Origin: Dryomyza anilis
Lineage: Eukaryota; Arthropoda; Insecta; Diptera; Dryomyzidae
Reading direction: 5' to 3'
DNA length: 64,000 nucleotides
Assembly (NCBI GenBank): GCA_951804985.1
Contig: OX638135.1
Location: 4,720,093 to 4,784,092, forward strand
The number at the start of each line of letters is the position of its first letter. The first letter of the stretch is position 1. Below are positions 58,746-64,000 of this stretch, one piece after another. Below the pieces are notes generated by a model. The model worked only from the letters and a program-made list of their open reading frames with translations, did not search any database and was not told the origin of the DNA. The translations under genes and the position numbers were made by a program.

Positions 58746-59962
58746 TACACAGAGAAAACTTAACAACGGATATTTCAATTATAATCGTTGTAAATTTGTT
58801 GTAAATAATAAACAATAAAAAATTAATGATGAACATTGTAAACTCTATAATGTATCATTAACAATTATTAATGACAAAAGAAAAAAATTAAGAAAACAAC
58901 AATAAACCACATCGCCCAAAAATTGATAATTTTCGTCGGGTAGGTCACTATTTCATGGATTTATATCAGTTAAAATTATATAATTGGTTTAATTACAGAT
59001 TGCAACAATAGCTGTGCATCTGCTCCATCCACCAGAACAACGGATCATGGACGGACGGACGGGTATGTTATCATTATTTAATGTATTTAATATGTTTATA
59101 GATACAGTTCACGGCCCATCAAAACTTGCGACCATGCCTTTTGAATGCCATCGGCAGAAATGTAATAGAACTTAGACTATCCCCAAAATTTTGTCGTTAG
59201 AATACGATGAAGACAACTTTCATCAATATAAAATCTTCCCCAAAAGCTTGCTTGTGCTCAACAGAAATTTCGTCCATGAGTTTTCATCAACTAAATTAAA
59301 TAAAATGGCAATTGCATATTTTTAAATAAAAAAATATATTTTTTTTATTAAAATTATAACATAAATAAAATGATGTACACAATTATAAAATGAAAGATGG
59401 TTGAAAAGAATTAGAGCCTTAAACATCATTGCAGTTGTAAATTCTTCAAGTCAAATATTTGACACTTTTTGTGATATTTAGACAATATTAATAGTTTTGC
59501 TACAAAAGCATTAATATCTTTGAATTATGTGAATATTTGCAGCAATGCTACCTATTTCTCTAGTAGTTGCAGTGAATCTACCACAAATATGACATTTTTC
59601 GTGAGCTTTATAAGAAACATCTCACAAATAATACAAAATATGTGATATTTACAAATTATTTAAACTTTTGCTGCAAATTTATGTGTACTTCCTGCATATT
59701 GGAATTGTTAAAGCGAGTAGTATTTTAGTTGCAGGAACAGTCTCATAAACATTCTGTTTTCTTAGGGCATAATTAATATTTTGTTTTTGTATAATTGGAA
59801 ATTTCAATTACGTACGTAATTTTTGTTATGCACATTATTGATTTTTTCAAAACACATTATTAAATATTGTTATTACGTACGTAATTAATAATACAACAAA
59901 CAACTTTGGCGCCAAACATGATTGATTTAATCATGTATGTCATTGATATTTTTCTCTGTGTA
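58746..59962. mobile_element. Tc1/mariner-type TIR element (family M3), 1213 bp
   Basis: The element is 58748-59960 with termini cacagagaaaac and, in mirror, tttctctgtg, flanked by TA on both sides. The empty site is preserved in the family W copy at about 44515 ('tctattttcaatg'), where a single TA is present. No transposase frame is visible. The interior near 59755 holds a 'tgttttcttagg' end like family M2, so M2-related sequence may be nested inside. Confidence 0.85.
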
Positions 59963-59990
59963 TTTTCAATGTCTTGATTTACAAAATGTT
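59963..59990 (+). repeat. Repeat family W, copy 3, part 2
   Basis: This short piece of family W lies between the two insertions. Its last nine bases, caaaatgtt, are the left duplication of the next element. Confidence 0.8.
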
Positions 59991-60494
59991 ACGTATGTGA
60001 AGTGAACAACTCCGTTTCAACAACGAAACGGGTGGAATCAACATCTGCCACCAAAAGTAGGCAGATCTGAATTTCACTCCGTTTCCGCCCCGTTCTATGA
60101 AATTTCAAACGTCAGTGCGCAGAGTTGCCATATTAATAATCTTGATTTTGCCGTTGTAATAATCGATAAAGATATGATTATTTCATTATTATTTAATGCT
60201 TTTGTAAAACGAATTAAAACCTCTTTGTTTGTATGCGCATTGCTGTGAAAATCCTTAAAATGAAAAATCCTCTATAGTTGTTGAAAGATATTATTGGATA
60301 TTTCACAAAATAAAAAATATAATAAAATATAAAAAGTTTATAATTTCCTACAGTTTGGAAAACGTTTCATACTAGTATTTTACCAGTAACATTTTAATTC
60401 CGGAACGGTAATCGTTCATTGCCATCATTTTGGTAACAGTTACGATATTTCATATAAAACAGTATGAAACGAATAAAAGTAAATGTACAATACC

Positions 60495-60582
60495 TGGAAA
60501 AATTAATACATGGAACTATTAATACATACACCAAATGGTCGTACTATTAAGTACTTGATGATAAATTTTCTTCTGAGTATAA
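60495..60582 (-). repeat. Family M1 terminal fragment
   Basis: The block 'ttaagtacttgatgataaat' with the end 'cttctgag' resembles the terminus at 18930-18957 and, in reverse complement, at 40103. Confidence 0.6.
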
Positions 60583-61934
60583 TAATAAAAAAAAGAAAAA
60601 CCTAAAATAATTTGTACTAAAAAAATAAACTGTATTTGCTATCAAGTATTTTTTCCAAAAAACCCAATTATATTTTTAAGATATTCAAACGAAATCGTAA
60701 TTATGACAAAATGCACAAAAAATCAAATTTTTATTTCTTTACTATTTTTAATAATTTTTAAGCAGAGATTTGGAGGAATATTTATACAAATCTTCTGTAT
60801 CGTTTTCATGAAAACGACCAATGCGGGTAATAAATTCTCAGGTGATATTTTATATTATATTGATTTTACGATATTAAAACCATTTTCTGCATTTGCGTTT
60901 ATATGGACTAAAAATTGTTGAAGTAATTTTGGTAAACACTAAACATACAATAGTTTTGCAGAAAAAAATTACACAATTTTTTTATGACATTAAAAAGTAT
61001 AATAAAATGTGTCGTTGAGAATCAAAAAGGCTTAGCCCATTTTTGGAAAAAAAAAAAGATAAACTAGGCCAGAATTCGTATTCTAGAGCTGGTATTACAT
61101 ATATTGTATTTTTAAAATTTCATAATTTAACGTTTTTAACCACATTTTAATAAGTATGTTATTTGATATACATTAAAACATAGAAGTTTGCATCAAAAAT
61201 TTCCAAAAATTCAAGAATTGAAAAATTGTTTGAAATAAATTGGGACATCTACATTTTTCTGCAAGTATTGGATATTTTGAAAATTGTGCCACACTATTAT
61301 TATTGTTGCTCAATTAAATGACACTTCGAGTTTATCTACTCAATTTTTTGACTTTTTTCTCCTTCTGTGCTTTCTATTGGTTGCTATCTGTTGCCTGTAA
61401 GATATCGATATAACTTCATACTATTTTAATAAAGGATTTTTTTAATGCAAGATAATATTTTTGACTGAAAATATTGGGCAAAGTCTAAACAAACTATATC
61501 TAAAATATTACATAATTTTGTCATTTTTTCTTCCTGAGATAAAACATCCTTTTAACTGGTTCTGCGGAATACAAAAGCGTTTCACATTTTCGAATTTTAT
61601 AAATTTAAATTTAATCTTAATTCAAAAATCTTTAAATATGTTGATATCACTATTATTAATAATCCAAGTACATTCTGTTTTACTGTTGAAATTTAATATA
61701 GTTTGACAATAACATTTTTCAATTTTTCCCTTTTTCACTATTTAGAGTGGCTTCTATGGTTGAAATAATATAAAAATTAGTGAATATTCAAAATACATAG
61801 GTAATAAATTTGTACATATATACTGTCTACAGACGACGGATACTCAAATACTTCAATCACGTAGCGATTCGTACCGCTACAGAACTTTTATATGATTGCC
61901 TTCGAATTACAGTAGGCGATAGTGTTTTATATTT

Positions 61935-62193
61935 GGGCCATTCCACACCAAATCGACCAGCGGTTGGAACTCACCTTCTTCGATTTCAATGAAATTTTGG
62001 CAACTGATAAAGGGTATCTAAATTTTATCAATATTGAGCCACTGTATCTCTGGAAGTAGTGGTCGGAAAAAATAAAAAAAAATTGTTTAGTGCATGTCTC
62101 GATACCCTTTATCAGTTGCCAAAAGTTCATTAAGATCGAAAAGGTAAAATCTCAAATTTGACTTTTTTTGGTCGATTTGGTGTGGAATGGCCC
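61935..62193. mobile_element. 259-bp stem-loop MITE, 'gggccattccac' termini
   Basis: The termini gggccattccacaccaaatc and gatttggtgtggaatggccc are perfect mirrors. Inner blocks 'caactgataaagggtatc' and 'gataccctttatcagttg' are also mirrored, leaving a loop of about 75 bases. The element lies inside the 2566-bp element. It is non-coding; related termini occur near 10039 and 13003. Confidence 0.88.
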
Positions 62194-62556
62194 ATATATA
62201 TATCTGAAAATATTCTTGAAACTCTTTAAATTTTTCTTTTGTAGTATAATTTTATTTGATTCTAAATTACACAAAAAGTACACAAAAATACACAATGAGA
62301 TCAAAAATGCACTGTTTTTGTGGAATTACACAAAAAGTGGCAACACTGTCACAACTACACTTCTTTACAGAGAGAACGAAGTGAAAATCAGATCTGCCTA
62401 CTTTTGGTGGCAGATGTTGATTCCACCCGTTCCTGTTGTTGAATCCGTGTTGTTAAGTTCACGCATATGTGAAAATCAGATCTGCCTACTTTTGGTGGCA
62501 GATGTTGATTCCACCCGTTCCTGTTGTTGAATCCGTGTTGTTAACTTCACGCATAT

Positions 62557-62763
62557 CAAAATGTTTGCCTAAAATTATCAGTTGTTCCAAATGAGAGAAA
62601 TAATCGATAATTTGTTGACATTTGCCTGTGATACCATATTTATCCGACTTGACTCAGTTCATTTAAAACTTTTACTGCAAAACAGGTATCAAAGTTAAAC
62701 TTCATTTAAATTTATGAGACGTTTCATTAAACAAAGGTTAAACTAGCACTGTAACACCGATCC
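62557..62763 (+). repeat. Repeat family W, copy 3, part 3
   Basis: Family W resumes with 'caaaatgtttgcctaaaatt' and runs to its degenerate right terminus near 62763. Confidence 0.75.
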
Positions 62764-62978
62764 TTAATCGTCGTTTAAAATCAGTTTGAACGTCTTACGT
62801 TGGCCGCTTAAACTACGTTTAAAATCTTAATGTTTTTGACAGATACTATCCACAAGAATGACAGTTGCACTCTTTTTGAACTGTACGTCCACGCTCTCTG
62901 TTTCTTGTTCCCACATTATCTGTCGGCATGTTTGTGTTCTGATTGTTTTTTTGTATTTCAGCACTGTATAAGTCAAAC
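62764..62978 (+). repeat. Repeat family W, copy 4, partial
   Basis: A further head-to-tail copy runs from 'cgtcgtttaaaatcag' to 'gtataagtcaaac', where it is cut by palindromic sequence. The short frames in it are shadows of the repeat. Confidence 0.7.
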
Positions 62979-63520
62979 CATTTTTCGAATTTCGAATTTG
63001 GTGTTTATGTCCAATTATAAATTCGGCCATAACCCCCATTGGCGGTTATGTCCGATTTTATATTTTTGATTATTTTTTAAATGCGAATTTATTTATTTTG
63101 TTAAATTTGTTTGTTATTTATATTTTTTAAATACAATTTTTTGTAAATTTGTAAATAAAACTTTTTTTAAAAAAATGTTGTTCTTCTCATTAATGAACAA
63201 AACAAATATAAAATTTTATCGCGCAATTTATTGTAAATAAAATTTCATTCTTCTCTTTAGTGAATAAAACAAAAATATATTTTTATTTTGATATTTTTTG
63301 AAATTATGCGAAACTGTAGCGCCTCAGGCCAAATATGAATTTCTAAAAAAATCGCGCATGATAACATATTTTTTAGAGGTTTATGGCCACATAGCAACGC
63401 GGACTTAACCCCCAAATTGGGTATTATGACCGAATTTTTTTTGGGATTATGTCCGCGGATCTCGGCGGACATAACCCCCAATTCGAATTTGGGGCTTATG
63501 TCCGGGCACCTCAAACTTTT
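62979..63520. repeat. Palindromic 'cataacccc/ggggttatg' repeat region
   Basis: Inverted phrases recur: 'ccataacccccattggcggttatg' (63028-63050) and 'ggacataacccccaattcg' facing 'aatttggggcttatgtccg' (63468-63504), with related single phrases near 63400-63460. A diverged relative lies at about 9650-9960. Non-coding. Confidence 0.6.
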
Positions 63521-63620
63521 GAAATTTTTTATGGAACTGGAATCGTTATTTTATTTTTTATAGAACCGGAACCGGAACTGGAACAGACATCCAGAACCGG
63601 AACTGGAACAATTACTAAAT
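63521..63620. repeat. Imperfect 'ggaactggaacc' simple repeat
   Basis: About 80 bases are built from ggaac(c/t) hexamers, read on the plus strand as Glu-Pro and Gly-Thr dipeptides. This is a short microsatellite, not a gene. Confidence 0.7.
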
Positions 63621-64000
63621 TAATTAGATCAGAAATTAATATATCAAAAAAATAATAATTAAATAAATTTGGACAATGAATTTGGAAACAAAAACAAATA
63701 TTAATTAAGTTACACAAGTGGACAATGGCATTTTTAAAATGTTGAGTTTTGCAAATTTTCTTTATACATATTGATTGTCATACAAAATATGTTTTGTATT
63801 TTTGACAAATATTTCATTCACTTATTTCTCAAAAGATGTATATTATAATTAATGTTGACGGTACTTACGTTTAAGATCGTGTCCCCGCGAGGAAACTTAA
63901 ATATGACTATGAAACTACGCGACTTTATAAATGGTCAATTCTCATATAATGCATATACATATGCTTTTTTTATACCAATATATTTTTGTTAGTTTAAAAC
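63621..64000. other. AT-rich non-coding end of window
   Basis: No gene or recognised repeat is seen. Confidence 0.4.

Larger units (their letters stand above)
59991..62556. mobile_element. 2566-bp element with 88-bp TIRs and 9-bp duplication (Mutator-like candidate)
   Basis: The duplication caaaatgtt lies at 59982-59990 and 62557-62565; the empty site occurs once in the family W copy near 44531-44539. The left TIR (59991-60077) and right TIR are inverted and share 'gggtggaatcaacatctgcc' and 'aaaagtaggcagatctga'. The right TIR is present twice in tandem (62381-62468 and 62469-62556). Long TIRs with a 9-bp duplication fit Mutator-like elements, but no transposase domain was recognised, so the class is inferred. 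The open frames at 60703-60921 and 61461-61706 have no assignable function. Confidence 0.85.

Noticed and set aside
60703..60921. 72-codon frame inside the 2566-bp element, considered as a transposase remnant
   Set aside because: No catalytic or zinc-finger motif is seen, and its length is within chance for AT-rich DNA.
63449..63655. Glu-Pro/Gly-Thr frame at the window end
   Set aside because: It translates the ggaac(c/t) simple repeat and adjacent palindrome.

Overview
The window looks like accessory heterochromatin-type or repeat-island DNA from a dipteran insect, probably a calyptrate or other higher fly. It is very AT-rich and consists of nested transposable elements, satellite-like arrays and microsatellites. 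I found no convincing single-copy host gene, rRNA gene, functional tRNA gene or CRISPR array in 64 kb. The organism call rests on the combination of Copia, Ty3/Gypsy, RTE-like, Jockey/CR1-like, hAT, PIF/Harbinger and Tc1/mariner-type remnants and on a tRNA-derived SINE; it is an inference, not a species identification.

Layout. At 279-3310 a dispersed repeat is split by a 2.36-kb RTE-like non-LTR retrotransposon with a 12-bp target-site duplication. A 4-kb tract of a 9-bp AT repeat follows (3384-7430). From 8.6 to 15.1 kb there are further copies of the dispersed repeat, two SINE copies, a 740-bp terminal-inverted-repeat (TIR) element and a 2-kb inverted-repeat element. From 15.1 to 18.5 kb lies a broken hAT transposase gene interrupted by the 5' part of a Jockey/CR1-like element. 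From 19183 to 33680 there is an exact array of 11 units of 1318 bp, each carrying the 3' end of one Copia element; the rest of that Copia (reverse transcriptase and part of RNase H) follows to about 34456. It abuts a broken PIF/Harbinger transposase (to about 35390) and then a complete 959-bp hAT element (35749-36707).

From 37.3 to 39.9 kb three inverted-repeat elements sit one inside another. A TA-flanked MITE-like element follows (40103-40942), then AT-rich sequence with a short tandem repeat, another TA-flanked element (43053-43841), a third SINE copy and tandem copies of a repeat called here family W (44.4-45.35 kb). From 45523 to 54544 lies a structurally complete but coding-dead 9.0-kb Ty3/Gypsy element with both LTRs, primer-binding site, polypurine tract and a 4-bp target-site duplication. 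A second, inverted copy of the 1.15-kb hAT foldback element follows (54822-55971), then TA microsatellites, another dispersed repeat, and a family W copy that received two insertions. One is a TA-flanked 1.2-kb element and the other a 2.57-kb element with 88-bp TIRs and a 9-bp duplication. The window ends in palindromic 'cataaccCC' repeats.

The elements do not form a pathway; what links them is insertion order. Several insertions can be proven inside the window because an uninterrupted copy of the target occurs elsewhere in it. The most unusual feature is the Copia-derived 11 x 1318 bp array, which formed from an already inactivated retrotransposon.
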